Shown here piece after piece: positions 34,407-46,397 of a stretch of 64,000 nucleotides of DNA (the first letter of the stretch is position 1; the number at the start of each line of letters is the position of its first letter). Both the position numbers and the translations under genes were made by a program. This DNA is from Diphasiastrum complanatum (Eukaryota; Streptophyta; Lycopodiopsida; Lycopodiales; Lycopodiaceae), in NCBI GenBank assembly GCA_029204225.1, contig CM055112.1, positions 43,917,200 through 43,981,199 of the forward strand, written 5' to 3'. The notes beneath the pieces were generated by a model that worked only from the letters and a program-made list of their open reading frames with translations, had not been told where the DNA came from and ran no database searches.

Positions 34407-37400
34407 ATGGCTACAAATGGAGGCTACATGTTGGAAAGCAATGATAGGCTTACCTCCCTCAACTATTCTACTTGGAAAGTAAGGATGGAGTCTTTGCTTG
34501 AGATGAATGAGTTGATGGATATTGTTGTAGGTGTGGAGGAGAGACCTTTGGCACCTCAAGAACAATTGAGGTATGACAAGAGGGCAAAGAAAGCCCTTCA
34601 CATGATCAAGATGAATGTGACAAATGAGCTTATCAAAGAGGTTGGTAAGTGCACATCATCTAGTGAAGCTTGGGAAGCCTTGAAGAAGGTTTATGAATCC
34701 AAGTCTACTTCTAGAGTGTTGACTTTAAGAAGGCAAATCTTTTCTTGTATGCAAAAGAAGAGTGAGAATGGACATGCTTTTGTTTTGAGAGTTAAAGCAT
34801 TGAATGATGAGTTAGCATGCATTAATGATGGCATAAATAATGAGGAGCTTGTTCAAGTGATTCTCAATGGCTTGTTGGATGATCATGCTAATCTTGTTCA
34901 AAGTTATGCTATCCAAAAATGTTTACCAAGTGTTGGAGACTTGCAAGAGGTCTTGTTGGCTGAAGAATTCAGGTTGCAAGCAAGAGTGGGAGCATCTTCT
35001 ACATCTCAAGGAGGAGAAGAGGAGGCAATGTTCTCTAAAGGCAAGTTCAAGGGCAAAGGTAAAAGCAATTGGTCTAAAGGGCAAGACCAAGGTGAGCACT
35101 CTACTTTTGGCAAAAAGAAGGATAGATCTAAGCTAAAATGTTTCTATTGTGGAGTCAAAGGGCATTTTGCTAGTGATTGTTTTAAGAAAAAGAGGGATCA
35201 AGGGGAAAAGCAAACCAATCTAACTATTGATGAGGGTGGGGATGAGCTTCTTTCAAATGATGCTTTTGTTATGTCATCTTGCTTGTTGGCTAATCATGGA
35301 GACATTGATCCTTGGTGGATTGATAGTGGAGCCACTTCTCATATGACATATCATAAAGAGTATTTTTCATCTTTAATGGCATTTGATGGTGATAGGAAGG
35401 TAATCTATACCGCAAATGATGGTGAGTGTGCAATCAAGGGGATTGGCACAATTCCTGTTTCACTTTCTACAAATAGGAATATAGAATTGAAAGATGTTTT
35501 GCTCATTCCATCCATTACCAAGAACTTACTTAGTGTAAGCCAAATGCTTGACAAAGGATTCAAAGTTGAGTTTGATGGTGATGCTTGCTTGATCAAAAAG
35601 GGGTGTAGTATCATTGCAAAAGGGAAAAGGCAAGGGAAATTGTTCAAGCTTGATGCATGTGTTGTTGCTAACCAAGTTGGATGCATGGCAAATGAACAAA
35701 TGTCAATTCAAGAGGTATGGCATAAAAGGATGGGACATCTCAACTACAAGGCCTTGGAGGTAATAGCCAAAAAGGAGGTAGTAAGGGGACTTCCCAAGTC
35801 TCTTACTTGCTTGAATCATGTTTGTGAAGAATGTGCTTTGTCTAAATCACATAGATTGCCATATACTAGATCTATATCTAGATCTAAGATGCCTTTTTCT
35901 CTCTTGCATTCGGATATTCATGGTGTTACTACAATTAGCAATGGAGGTGCTAAGATGTATGTAACTTTCATTGATGATTTTAGTAGATTTTGTTGGGTTT
36001 ATCTACTAAAGAGCAAGGATGAGGTGTTTGATGTGTTTGTCAAGTTCAAAGTTGCTATTGAGACTCAATTTACAACCAAAATCAAATGCTTGAGGAGCGA
36101 CAATGGTGGTGAATACATTTCTAACAAATTCAAAGCCTTTTGCGATGAGCATGGGATCAAGAGGGAGTACACATGTCCAAGAACACCACAACAAAATGGA
36201 GTGGCCGAGAGGAAGAATAGAACCTTGTGTGAGAGTGCAAAGGCAATGAGATTGAATGCTAATCTTCCTAAACCTTTTTGGAGTGATGCTTTGTTGTGTG
36301 CAAATTTCCTATGCAATAGATGGCCAAGTGTTGTATTGGAAGGAAAAACCCCTTTTGAAGCTTTGTTTGGTACGAAGCCTAATGTCAAGTTTCTAAGAAC
36401 TTTTGGATGCATTTGCTACTTCAACATTACTCTTGATGATAGAACTAAGGAGGATCCATCTTCAAGAAAGGGCATTTTTGTTGGTTATAGTGAAGTAAGC
36501 AAAGCATATAGGATTTATGTTCCTTCAATCAAGAAAGTGTTCACAAGTAGGGATGTCATTTTTGATGAAAGTAACATTCCAAAAGTTGTTTCAAGTGATG
36601 ATGGTGTTGTTGCAACTAATGTGCTTGATGACAATGGAGTTGATGACACATTGGATGTGGATGTTGAAGAAGCCTCTTCAAGTCAAATTCCAAGGAGAAC
36701 TCCAAGGCATAAAGTGAAACCCTCAAGGCTCACTTATGATGGCAAAGGTAAGCAAGTGGTGGATGGATCCAACTATGCTTTCCTAACTTCTTTTGATGTA
36801 CCTTCATGTGTAGATGAAGCAAGGCAAAAAGAGGAATGGATCCAAGCAATGGATCTTGAGTTTGAAGCACTTATGAAGAACAACACATGGAGATTGGTGG
36901 AGCTTCCAAAGGGCAAAAGTGCAATTGGATGCAAATGGATCTTCAAGGTAAAGACAAATCAAGATGGATCTATCAACAAGTTGAAGGCAAGGTTGGTGGC
37001 TAAAGGTTATGCTCAAGAGCATGGCATTGACTATGAGGAAACCTTTGCACCCGTGGCAAAGATGGTGAGCATAAGAGTAATCATTTCCCTTGCAACTCTT
37101 TATGGATGGGATCTTTGGCAATTAGACATTTCTAATGCTTTCTTGAATGGTGATCTTGAAGAGGAAGTCTACATGGAGCAACCCGAGAGCTATGTTTCTC
37201 ATAGCAAGCCTAATCATGTGTGTTTTCTACAAAAAAGTTTGTATGGTCTTAAGCAAGCACCAAGGAGTTGGTATGCTAGGCTTAACTCTTTTCTACTTTC
37301 TCAAAACTTCACTATGAGTGAGTATGATCATTCACTTTACTTTAGAATTAGTGCTAATGATGTTACAATCCTTCTAATTTATGTGGATGACATTATTTTA

Positions 37401-38357
37401 AGTGGAGGGAACAAGGAAGATATGGAAGATATCAAGAAAGCACTAAAAAAGGAATTTGAAGTGCATGATCTTGGTCTTTTGAGCTATATCTTAGGAATAG
37501 AAGTAATTAGAACTTCTCAAATCACTTTTATTTCACAAGAGAAGTATGCTATTTCTATTCTCAATAGATTTCATATGGTAGATGCAAATCCTATTGATAC
37601 ACCTATGGAATCACATGTAAAGCTAACTATAAGAGGTAATGAAAGAACCTTCGAGGACATTACTCTCTATAGGAAGCTAATAGGTTCTCTTATATATCTA
37701 ACCATCACAAGACCTGATTTATCTTATTGTGTTGGTAGATTAAGCCAATTCATGCAAGATCCTAGCATAGAACATTGGAAACTAGGAAAGAGGATCTTGA
37801 GATACATCTCGGGAACAAAAGATTTTGGCATTGTTTATAGAGGCTCATCACCTAACTTATTTGGTTTTTCAGATTCAGATTTTGCAGGAGACCTTATGGA
37901 TAGAAAATCCATAAATGCACATGCTATTTTCATAGGTGATGGAGCTATCTCATGGATGTCGAAGAAACAAGCAACTATATCACTTTCTTCTAGTGAGGCC
38001 GAGTACAAAGCTTTGACATCATGCACAAAGGAGATGGTGTGGATCAAGAGGATGATTATGGAGCTTCATTTGCTGGATTTTTCAGAGAGTCCAATCATCT
38101 TTTGTGACAACCTTTCAGCCCAAAGTCTAGCAAGCAATCCGGTTTTCCATGCAAGGAGCAAACATATCGAGGTGGCTTACCATTTTGTGAGAGAACAAGT
38201 GTTGGCAAAAGAGATCAAGCTTGAACATGTCCCATCAAAGGAATGTGTGGCTGATATCTTTACCAAAGCATTGGGAAAGGACTTATTTTTCAAGCATAGA
38301 ACAAGTCTTGGTGTACTTTCTAAATCTATGCTAAAACTAGTTGAAGAGGGAGTGTGA
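34407..38357 (+). CDS. Ty1/copia gag-pol polyprotein, intact frame
   Basis: One uninterrupted frame of 1316 residues containing every copia domain in the standard order. Gag: about residues 1-240, beginning LNYSTWKVRMESLL. Zinc knuckle: CFYCGVKGHFASDC near 245 (C-X2-C-X4-H-X4-C). Protease: WWIDSGATSHM near 305. Integrase: zinc-binding HKRMGHLNY...CEECALSK, then core with Asp in LLHSDIHG (about 502), Asp in LRSDNGGEY (about 564) and Glu in NGVAERKNRTL (about 600), a D-D-35-E pattern. RT: WIFKVKTNQDG to YVDDIILSGG, with catalytic YVDD near 992-995. RNase H: SDSDFAGD, SSSEAEYKAL and SKHIEVAYHFVRE. All catalytic residues are present and no stop or frameshift is seen, so it is young or recently active. 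It replicates through an RNA intermediate in cytoplasmic particles. The stop codon overlaps the 3' LTR start. Confidence 0.95.
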   Translation: MATNGGYMLESNDRLTSLNYSTWKVRMESLLEMNELMDIVVGVEERPLAPQEQLRYDKRAKKALHMIKMNVTNELIKEVGKCTSSSEAWEALKKVYESKSTSRVLTLRRQIFSCMQKKSENGHAFVLRVKALNDELACINDGINNEELVQVILNGLLDDHANLVQSYAIQKCLPSVGDLQEVLLAEEFRLQARVGASSTSQGGEEEAMFSKGKFKGKGKSNWSKGQDQGEHSTFGKKKDRSKLKCFYCGVKGHFASDCFKKKRDQGEKQTNLTIDEGGDELLSNDAFVMSSCLLANHGDIDPWWIDSGATSHMTYHKEYFSSLMAFDGDRKVIYTANDGECAIKGIGTIPVSLSTNRNIELKDVLLIPSITKNLLSVSQMLDKGFKVEFDGDACLIKKGCSIIAKGKRQGKLFKLDACVVANQVGCMANEQMSIQEVWHKRMGHLNYKALEVIAKKEVVRGLPKSLTCLNHVCEECALSKSHRLPYTRSISRSKMPFSLLHSDIHGVTTISNGGAKMYVTFIDDFSRFCWVYLLKSKDEVFDVFVKFKVAIETQFTTKIKCLRSDNGGEYISNKFKAFCDEHGIKREYTCPRTPQQNGVAERKNRTLCESAKAMRLNANLPKPFWSDALLCANFLCNRWPSVVLEGKTPFEALFGTKPNVKFLRTFGCICYFNITLDDRTKEDPSSRKGIFVGYSEVSKAYRIYVPSIKKVFTSRDVIFDESNIPKVVSSDDGVVATNVLDDNGVDDTLDVDVEEASSSQIPRRTPRHKVKPSRLTYDGKGKQVVDGSNYAFLTSFDVPSCVDEARQKEEWIQAMDLEFEALMKNNTWRLVELPKGKSAIGCKWIFKVKTNQDGSINKLKARLVAKGYAQEHGIDYEETFAPVAKMVSIRVIISLATLYGWDLWQLDISNAFLNGDLEEEVYMEQPESYVSHSKPNHVCFLQKSLYGLKQAPRSWYARLNSFLLSQNFTMSEYDHSLYFRISANDVTILLIYVDDIILSGGNKEDMEDIKKALKKEFEVHDLGLLSYILGIEVIRTSQITFISQEKYAISILNRFHMVDANPIDTPMESHVKLTIRGNERTFEDITLYRKLIGSLIYLTITRPDLSYCVGRLSQFMQDPSIEHWKLGKRILRYISGTKDFGIVYRGSSPNLFGFSDSDFAGDLMDRKSINAHAIFIGDGAISWMSKKQATISLSSSEAEYKALTSCTKEMVWIKRMIMELHLLDFSESPIIFCDNLSAQSLASNPVFHARSKHIEVAYHFVREQVLAKEIKLEHVPSKECVADIFTKALGKDLFFKHRTSLGVLSKSMLKLVEEGV

Positions 38358-39005
38358 AAAATTGTCAACTAGTAGTATTTTCCTAACTTGAGATTTTGTA
38401 GGCCTATGGCCAAATAAAAGTTAGAGATAGGTTCATACATGTATGTAGAGGCCCAAAGTATGTGTACACTACTTTTGAGGTCACATTAATTAGAGGAGGT
38501 CGAGTGTGGAGCTCTTCTATTGGCTCATAATTTGGTGCATTCCTATTTGACCAAATTTCTAGGTATATGGGTGAATCCTATTGGACCCCAATTTTAGCCT
38601 ATCATAAGACAAGTGGCCAAGAGGCACTATGGCTGCTATAAATAGCCATCTCCACGAGTATGTACACATCTCATTTTCATTCTATTGAATGAATGTTATG
38701 CTCTTTGAAGGTCCATCTTCTTCTCTCTCACTTTTTTGTTCATATCTTGCATTCTAGCCACTAGAATTGTGATTTCTTTGTTGCTATGGCTTCACACGTG
38801 TGAAATGCAGGTTGTAGGCTCTGAAGTACGGACAGGGACAGCAAGTTTCTGTTTGTGGAAGCTTATGATCAGATTTTGATGTTTAGTTGATGTTTAGTAT
38901 GCTTAACATCACAATTTCTATCATTTTTTCAATCTAGATGTGCATAACTTCCATGGCCAAGATCTTTATGAAACTTTAGCATCTTTTGGATCTGAGTTTT
39001 TCACA
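38353..39005 (+). mobile_element. Copia 3' LTR
   Basis: Preceded by a purine tract (GAAGAGGGAG). It starts TGTGAAAAA at 38353 and ends TTTTTCACA at 39005, exact inverted repeats with TG..CA ends, giving 653 bp. A TATA box (TATAAATA at 38637-38644) sits in a typical position. The base after the LTR (39006) is the first base of unit copy 2. The 5-bp target duplication expected of copia would be CTCCT (39006-39010); the other side cannot be checked because no 5' LTR is present. Confidence 0.85.
38637..38644 (+). promoter_or_regulatory. TATA box in copia LTR
   Basis: TATAAATA inside the LTR, the likely U3/R promoter of the element. The related solo LTR has the same box in copy 2 (46045) and a broken one in copy 1 (13918-13927). 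Confidence 0.6.
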
Positions 39006-39182
39006 CTCCTCAAACATAACCACAACCTATGCTGGTCATAGAACAAATAAAAACCTATGTGAACCTCAATAGACGTACACAGAAAAACCAACTAAATGCA
39101 AATGAGCAACAAGCCTAAAAAGTAACTAGTTAATAAAAATTTCTGGCGGCTACCATGTCTTGAATATTGTTTGGCAGCATTC

Positions 39183-39228
39183 TTAGGGTTAGGGTTAGGT
39201 TTAGGGTTAGGGTTAGGATTAGGTTTGG
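39183..39228 (+). repeat. Degenerate telomere-like tract, copy 2
   Basis: Same tract as at 6604; one TTTAGGTTTAGG stretch of copy 1 reads as an extra TTAGGG here, so the tract differs slightly between copies. Confidence 0.7.
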
Positions 39229-39504
39229 ACTGTCTGGGCTAATACTCGAGGTCAACGTGGGGTGAGGTGAGTCGCGGCAACTTGGTCCCGAAGTAAGCTG
39301 GAGGACTGGCGTGAGACGGGGGTCTCGAAATTTTTTTTATTTAAGGGATAGTCCAAGCATAACTCACCTCATTTGCGAATTTAGAAGCCCACATGCTGCC
39401 AGAGCAATCGCTACGACCAAGTCATGGCTTTCTATAAGATTTCACATACGTTCTCGGTTCCAGATTTCTTGACGGTAAGATTATTGTCATTTTCTAGCTT
39501 TGCT

Positions 39505-40031
39505 CTATGCTTAGCATGGGTAATAAATTCTTGCATTAGAAAATATTCATATTTTAATTTGTATTCATCTTCATGGAACATGGGTAACCTATGCTCAACA
39601 TAGGTGCCTGCACCAGTCCTCTCCTTTAACCTATGTTGAGCATAGGTTGTGCTCGGGTCCTTAGTAATATCCTATGCTCAGCATAGGATTCCGGCATTAT
39701 TTCTTTATTCTTACCACGGTTCGACCTATGCTAAGCATAGGTTGCATCTCTGGTCCGCTTCGAACCTATGCTTAGCATAGGTTAGCAAGAAAATAGCGAA
39801 GACATCCTATGCTCAGCATAAGTTGGACAAGAGCGCTCGAGTAACAACCTATGCTGAGCCTAGGATGTGTTCGCAATTTGCTTGCCAACATAGGTTGGAA
39901 TAGGACCAGAGATGATAGCTATGCTCAGCATAGGTCGAAAGGAGGTTAGAATTGAAGAATCTTACCTCCGTCCTATGCTAAGCATAAGTTGTTAGTAAGG
40001 ACTCGACCAAAACCTATGCTTAGCATAGGTT
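39505..40031. repeat. Palindrome array, copy 2
   Basis: The same array at offset 32,579, with a single substitution that I noticed (a G for A next to the fourth long palindrome, about 39763). All palindromes, including the collapsed one, are the same, so the array predates the duplication. Confidence 0.9.
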
Positions 40032-40258
40032 GCTACTCGTATTTTCTTTTTTTACAACGCTTTGTCTCAGAAAAGTGATCCTTTTGAGATGTTTTAGTAA
40101 GAAAATATGTTGAATTTGTAGTTTTGTTTTTTTAATTTTTTTCACAAAAATGGCTTGTTTTATAAAGTTTTCAGCATTTTCATTAAGATAGCGTTTTAAG
40201 TTTTCCTAAAAAGTCTTTTTTTTTTGCAGATTTTCAATTGTCTTTGATAATTTTTGAA

Positions 40259-40627
40259 ATGTCGAGGATTTCTTTTAAAATTTCGGGGAAACCTCATGAT
40301 ATTCCATTAAAAGATAAGAAAAAATTCATGTACTATTTTACCAAAGGGGTCAATAACACAAAGCTTTCGGAGCTTTTTATTCATTTAGCAGAGAAGCCTG
40401 GCCGAGGAGACTCGCAATTCAAAGTTCAAGGAAGATTGCTTGCTAATCAACTAGATATTTACAAAGTTTTGCTAGCTTTCAGCCCTCTACTTGACGAAAA
40501 TGTTCGTGAACACGAAAGTCAAAGGACACGAAGCGAAAATGTTTGCAAACATCCTGACGAGAAGACACGAACGCGAAAGATTCACGAAAGAGAATCTTTC
40601 GCGGTACAGCAGGAGAAAGTCAGATGA
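40259..40627 (+). pseudogene. Copy-2 version of the unrecognised ORF, truncated
   Basis: Same as 7679-8170 up to a CGA to TGA change at 40625-40627, a C-to-T transition at a CpG. This ends the ORF after 122 residues instead of 163. The rest of the frame is nearly unchanged downstream, so the stop is recent. Confidence 0.45.
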
Positions 40628-41299
40628 CGAGAAAGTCAAACGACGCGACACGAGAATAGTTGTGACACCTTTTCTGCCCTCACGCTCCAAAAAGGACCAG
40701 CAAGATCATGCAAATACCCAGAAGTATGGATATCTGCCCTGATAGCATGACATCAGCAGATACACTCTTGATCGTGGCTAATCTGCCACTCTTGTAATTC
40801 CTGATTAGTTAAGATGCTTAATTATTCTAATCTAGAAGTTACACAGAGTGACTATATACTCTCTGGATGATACTTGACATAGATACACAGATGAAGTAGT
40901 CTAATGCTAGTAAGCAAGAAGACGAACAGATAGAATACAAGTCCACCTGCGTGCGAGACAATTATGCATAGGATCTGAAGATCCACAAGTCCGCTAGTAA
41001 GCGAGATATTACTCGTGGGAGAGCTGTATTTCTCTCACGCCAACGCACTACGTGGATCTGCATGCAGTGCTTGAAGAATCAGAAAAATAATAGATGATCA
41101 TGTAGCCGTTGCGCACATGTCACTCTTATTCATGTCTGATCTTGTACCTTTGGAACCTGAAACAATACTCAGAACCAGAGATAAACAATTAAGAAATCGT
41201 TCTATCTTTGAGTGCTTTATTTTGTGGAAGGCTCGACTGAGGATGATGATTTGTGGGAAAGGGTTGAAAGCATACAAAAGAACTTCCCTAGTTCCCTAG

Positions 41300-41695
41300 G
41301 TTGTTATTTACGCCATGTCATTCCGAGCTTGGCTGGTAATGTAATTAATAATCTTATGAGGGCCTAGGTACTCCAATTGGACCTATGGAGTTTTTGCATG
41401 GTGTTGACGGCTTTTGTGCAAGAATAGAAGGTCAATTGCCTTTTATAGGAATGGAGGGATCCTAGAGAGAATATTCTCTAGTTCTTGGAGAGTATATAAC
41501 ATACTGGAACTCGCCCATCTCCTCATTGTCTTTTCTGATTTCAGAAGGCACAATCTTGTATTCATTCACCTTGGCTGTTAAGTGGTTACGGTTTTGACTA
41601 GCCATTTCCTGTTGGTTGGGTGATTTTGCTCCACATGTGTCCTATTGGTTGCATGTAACAGGATTTGAGAAGATCACTTGGCGATCGTTATAGAG
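41300..41695 (+). mobile_element. Divergent LTR-like segment, copy 2
   Basis: Copy of 8720-9115, identical at nearly every base I compared. Confidence 0.55.
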
Positions 41696-41982
41696 CTGAT
41701 GTCTTTTTTGAAAAAAAACTAACTATATCAATTGCATACATTATTTGGATTGAAGTCTTAGATCCAGGCATTGATAAAAAAACACATTAGCACATATAGA
41801 TATATATGTAACAACGTATGGAACACCTAGATACCATTCCATAAAATCGCCAAAAGAATTCCAAATAGGAACATGTTTCTTAAACACAATTACACGCAAA
41901 TAATTTCCAATACAACTTGCAAGTGTCTGTATTGTACATAAAACCCGTTGCATGACTGTAAGCACAATATATCGAATTCCAA

Positions 41983-42323
41983 TCTAAGAAGCATCGTAGT
42001 CTCGAAACTATGGTTCCAGAATGCAAACTGAACAATGGTTTTGGAACGATTTCCATTTAAATTTTTTTTTTTTTGTGGAACGCTTTAAAATGTTTGTTAG
42101 CATCTAACAACTGCAGATGTCAGTCACATGTTAGATGTTAGATGCAATCCCAGATGGGGGGTAAATATAAGGTGTAAACACAACGTGATAGTTGTAGATG
42201 TTAGGCAAATGTCAGATGCAGCATAGTTCCTGAAGCATGGTTTTGTGATCAGGAACGTAGCGATTTCGGAACCATGGTTCCGGAACCATGAAGGTCCGGA
42301 ACGACGTTCCGACGCTTCTTAGA
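41983..42323. mobile_element. MITE-like element, copy 2
   Basis: Same element and same TTCCAA flanks (41977-41982 and 42324-42329), with one G/C difference beside the right terminal repeat (about 42313). Confidence 0.7.
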
Positions 42324-42810
42324 TTCCAATATATTCCATTTCCTACAACTATTAATTTTTCTTTTGAGAACCACAAAACATATACACCAATAACAATTTT
42401 GAACTAAGCATTGACACGTGTTCTTCGAACATCTACACACAACACCTCACACACTTATGAACCGATACAACTGCCAACAGCCAACAGATAATCACAACAC
42501 CCGCAACAATATAGGGGAGCCACCTAGACTATATTTGGAAACATTCTCATATCCCAAAATGTTTCCATGGAGTAACTTATTGCGATTGGAGTAGCCTTTC
42601 TCTCATATATTATTTACACGCAATGTGATATATTATCCGTTTGGAGTCACAAATCCTGATTTTGATTTTGAACGCGGGAATCATCATGTCCTATACATCA
42701 CAGCCTTACGTTCTTTTTCTCTCTGTTTTCTTATATATATGTGATCCATACACGTTGAAATACATTCGGTCGTTCTTAGTTGCTGCTACGAAAGTTTGTA
42801 TTCACCTTCC

Positions 42811-43272
42811 TTCATCACCCTTCTGCCAGTCGCTAACGTTCACAATAAAAGCTAGCCTCTTTATTTACTCTCCAGTTTGTTGTTTCGCTGTTTGTTAGAG
42901 TGTCTTATTTAGTCTGGTTTTTTATCATTCATGTAATCAGCTAACATTCATTTTCTTTGAGATCGTACGCTTTCATCACCCTTTTGGTGGTCGCTAATGT
43001 TCACAATACCAACAAGACTATTTATTTACTTTCCTATCTGATTTCTCGCTGTTTCTGAAATCTGTTTTATTTGGTTTAGTTATTTTTTATTCAGGTAATC
43101 CGCTATGAATAATTTTCTTTTGAGATCCTTCTCTTTCATCACCCTTCTGGCGGTCGCTAGTGTTCACAATACGAGCTAGACTGTTTATTTACTTTCTGTT
43201 TTTTTTTTGCTGTTTCTGAAATCTGTTCTGTTTACTTTGGTTATTTATCATTCATGTAATTAGTTGCGTTTT
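42811..43272 (+). repeat. Three tandem units of about 160 bp, copy 2
   Basis: Copy of 10231-10692, with all three units retained. Confidence 0.8.
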
Positions 43273-43695
43273 TCTGGACATCTCCGGCTCAGCATTTCCA
43301 TTTAATCTTGCACTCACAATTCATCGACATGAAACTAAAGAGACGGACCTTCTTCCGTTTAGGTACATAATCTCAGATCCTTCTGAGACGTCTTCTCCAT
43401 CATCAATCTATGTTTTGCTAGTGTATGTTGGTAACCGTGTTCGATTCTATCCGTGTGTGTAGCACGATCTGGTCCTTGCGATCCCCTACATTCATACTTA
43501 TGAACGATTGATTATTCTTCCATGCCAAAATTATGCATACACTCTTGTTTCCCAAAATCAATTATTAGAGTTTACATAGTCGTGCAGCAGACGGAATGCA
43601 ACATCTTTAGAAGACATTGAGTTGGGAAGCTTCCTATATCAGGACGACTATCATTCTTTAAGTCTATTGTACTCACTCACTCACTTGATTACACC

Positions 43696-43890
43696 ATGTC
43701 GACGTCGAAAATTCAAGAAGAAAATTCAACGTCAAAGAATGCATATGCATCCCAAGTACGTAGTGCATGGCCTTTACAAAACAGAGCTTTTCAAACGGTG
43801 GGCGGAAAGTGGAAGCTGTTACTTTGGTAAACAGTTTTTGAGCAGATCTGCCAAAGTTCTCCTCAAAATGGACCATCTTCAAGTTCATAG
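43696..43890 (+). pseudogene. CCCH pseudogene (block A), copy 2, with 453-bp deletion
   Basis: Same pseudogene as at 11116. In addition, everything from the end of exon 1 (after GGTAAA) to the middle of exon 3 (CAGTTTTTGAGC) is gone: both introns, exon 2 and the finger part of exon 3. The junction shows essentially no microhomology. Confidence 0.85.
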
Positions 43891-45758
43891 TCAAAGTCAT
43901 GGTGGATACATGCTACTCGTTCTGCTCTAAACGATACAAAACATTGCTTCTGTTTATATTCGGTATGCCATTCCAAGGAGTTATAATTCTAGAATACATA
44001 GAATATGTGAGCCTGGACACACTTCTTCAAATATAGACTTGATTACTTACATGGTCCTTTGAATGAACGTGCATTGCAGGATGTGCTTTTATTTAAACCT
44101 TGCTTTATATATGGTTTTATTTGACCCATATATACTTCTTTCCCAACTCAATGTCATTTTCCTTAAAGAGATGAATCCCTGCTTTTATTAATGAAGGATG
44201 GGAAAACCCATCAATGTACAGGACAATCATTGATATGGAAATTGATGTGACAATCACCACTAGGTGGTCAGTGACATGAGCAAAGAACCTTGGTTAGTGA
44301 AGCTTGATACAAATAAACAATGTTGATATCTGGACTTGACAATGTATGCACAAGACTGCCATACCATCTAGATCAGAGGACCATAAAATATGAAACAAAA
44401 GTAGGTTAGACACATAAGAATCTAACAATCTAACATCAAAGAGGCCATGATCAATTTTTGATCGCACTATGTTGTGTGTATCTCACTCTATTCACAAACA
44501 ATGCAGAATCAAGTCAAAAACTTGACTTGTCTCTTCAAAACTACTTACAAACGATAAGCTTCTCCACTTGGAGATGTATAGCTATATTGATGTAATAAAA
44601 TATAACTAAATTTAGCACTTAAGGAGAAAGCCAAGTTCACATAGCCTCCCCATACTTTTATCTTGACGGTTGTTGTGAGTCTATGATGTAGATTCAACTA
44701 GGTAAAACATGCAAGTGAGCCCTAATTAGTTGGTGAGTTTTGCCAATTGGGACTTGAGCCAAAGTGTGGAGTGAGGTTCCTAAGCTAAAATAACATATTT
44801 TTAGTCATGAAACATGGTCCTAGATGGAAGCTGAATAGCTTAGGATGAGTGGTTTTTAACCAATAATGCCTACTTATGATTTTTCACATTTCCCTTTGTT
44901 AGATTAAACTTGTTACTACAATGGATCAATTTATTCATGCCTAACAGAAACTGTACTACAAATACTAAGATTTGTTGTAGACTCCTAAGATTGATCATGT
45001 GACCAAGTTTTGGAAATGAATATTTGTGAGTTGATGTGTGATCTCTCTTGGCAATAACTTTAACCTATTGATTCCTATGCAACGTTATAGTGTGTTCAAG
45101 CTATTCAGCAATTTGGGTGCACCGCAATATCATATCGAAAGGAAGTTATGAAATTTGTAATCTTGTGGAGATTTTGGCCTAAAACTACATATCAAAACAT
45201 TGTGATAAAATTTATGAGAACATAACCAATTGTAAATAAAAAAATGAAATTCAATAGATTCAAGCAACCTATGAAGGAATTGTATTGCAATGTTACAAAC
45301 TTTAATTAAGCATTATATCGTAGTGTTCGTGTATACGATCTAATGCATGCTGTCATCCCAACCATTATGCAATTTTGACAATTTCTATGTCTGTCTTTAA
45401 ATCCTTACATTGTAGATGATTCTCTTGTGTTGGTCTTATCTATCAAAGCAACTTGTCAGGCCATACCCAAACAACAAAACAAAATAGTAAAAATCACTGA
45501 AATGTTTCCTAATTAACTCATTGGAAGTCACTTAGAATGTGCATTAACATTGAAAAGTAAATTCACATATACTTAACAATCTCTCATTTGACTCCAAAAC
45601 AAAAGCATTGAAGAATATCGTATTGCAGCAATGTAAGCTTTGATCAGTTGGAAGATCACCTTCCTTATCATGCATCTACTCAACAACCATCTTCAAGCAG
45701 TCCTTCCTTGAAAGAAATTGATCCTTGTCTAAATCATCCACACTAAGGAGAACATTAT

Positions 45759-46397
45759 TGTGAAAAATCCAACTAATTTAGTTGTTTGATCCTAGCAATT
45801 TTGAGTCCAAAATTTACAACTAAACTTAGAGATAGATTTGTTTATGTCAATAGAGGCCTAAATTTATTGTGTTTGTACTATTTTTGGCAAGTAGATAATT
45901 GGATGAGGTCAAGTTTGGACCCATTCTAATTGGCTAATTTTCATACATTGCATCTAGACTATAATTTCTAGGTCATTTGGTGAGATACCAATAAATTACT
46001 ATTTAGGGCAAGTTTAGGGCAAGTGGCCAAATGACATTTGAGTACTATAAATAGTAGTAGCAGCATGGAGAACATATCATTGTATTCGCTTTTGATGTGG
46101 AGAATTCATCTCTTATGATTCTATGTCCATCTCATGTATATATCTCTTGATATCTTGGTTTTCTATATGTAGAATGTTGATTTTAAGACTGATCTTGCTT
46201 TCACACATGTGAAGGATGGTAGGCTATTGCTGTAGTACGGACACAGACAATACATTACCATATTTAATTTCTTATGATCAGATCTTTGTGCATTTCTAAG
46301 TTCTAGCATGCATAAAATAGTGATTTCTATCTTCTAGCTATTCCTGGATGTGCAACCAAATTTGGCTAACATTATCCTATGCAATGAAAATGTTCCA
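45759..46397 (+). mobile_element. Copia-type solo LTR, diverged, copy 2
   Basis: Counterpart of 13632, with the TATA box intact (TATAAATA at 46045-46052). Confidence 0.6.

Noticed and set aside
34386-34601. Minus-strand ORFs under the copia gene (also 35405-35686, 36065-36412, 36804-37121, 37835-38047)
   Set aside because: Shadows of the 1316-residue copia frame.
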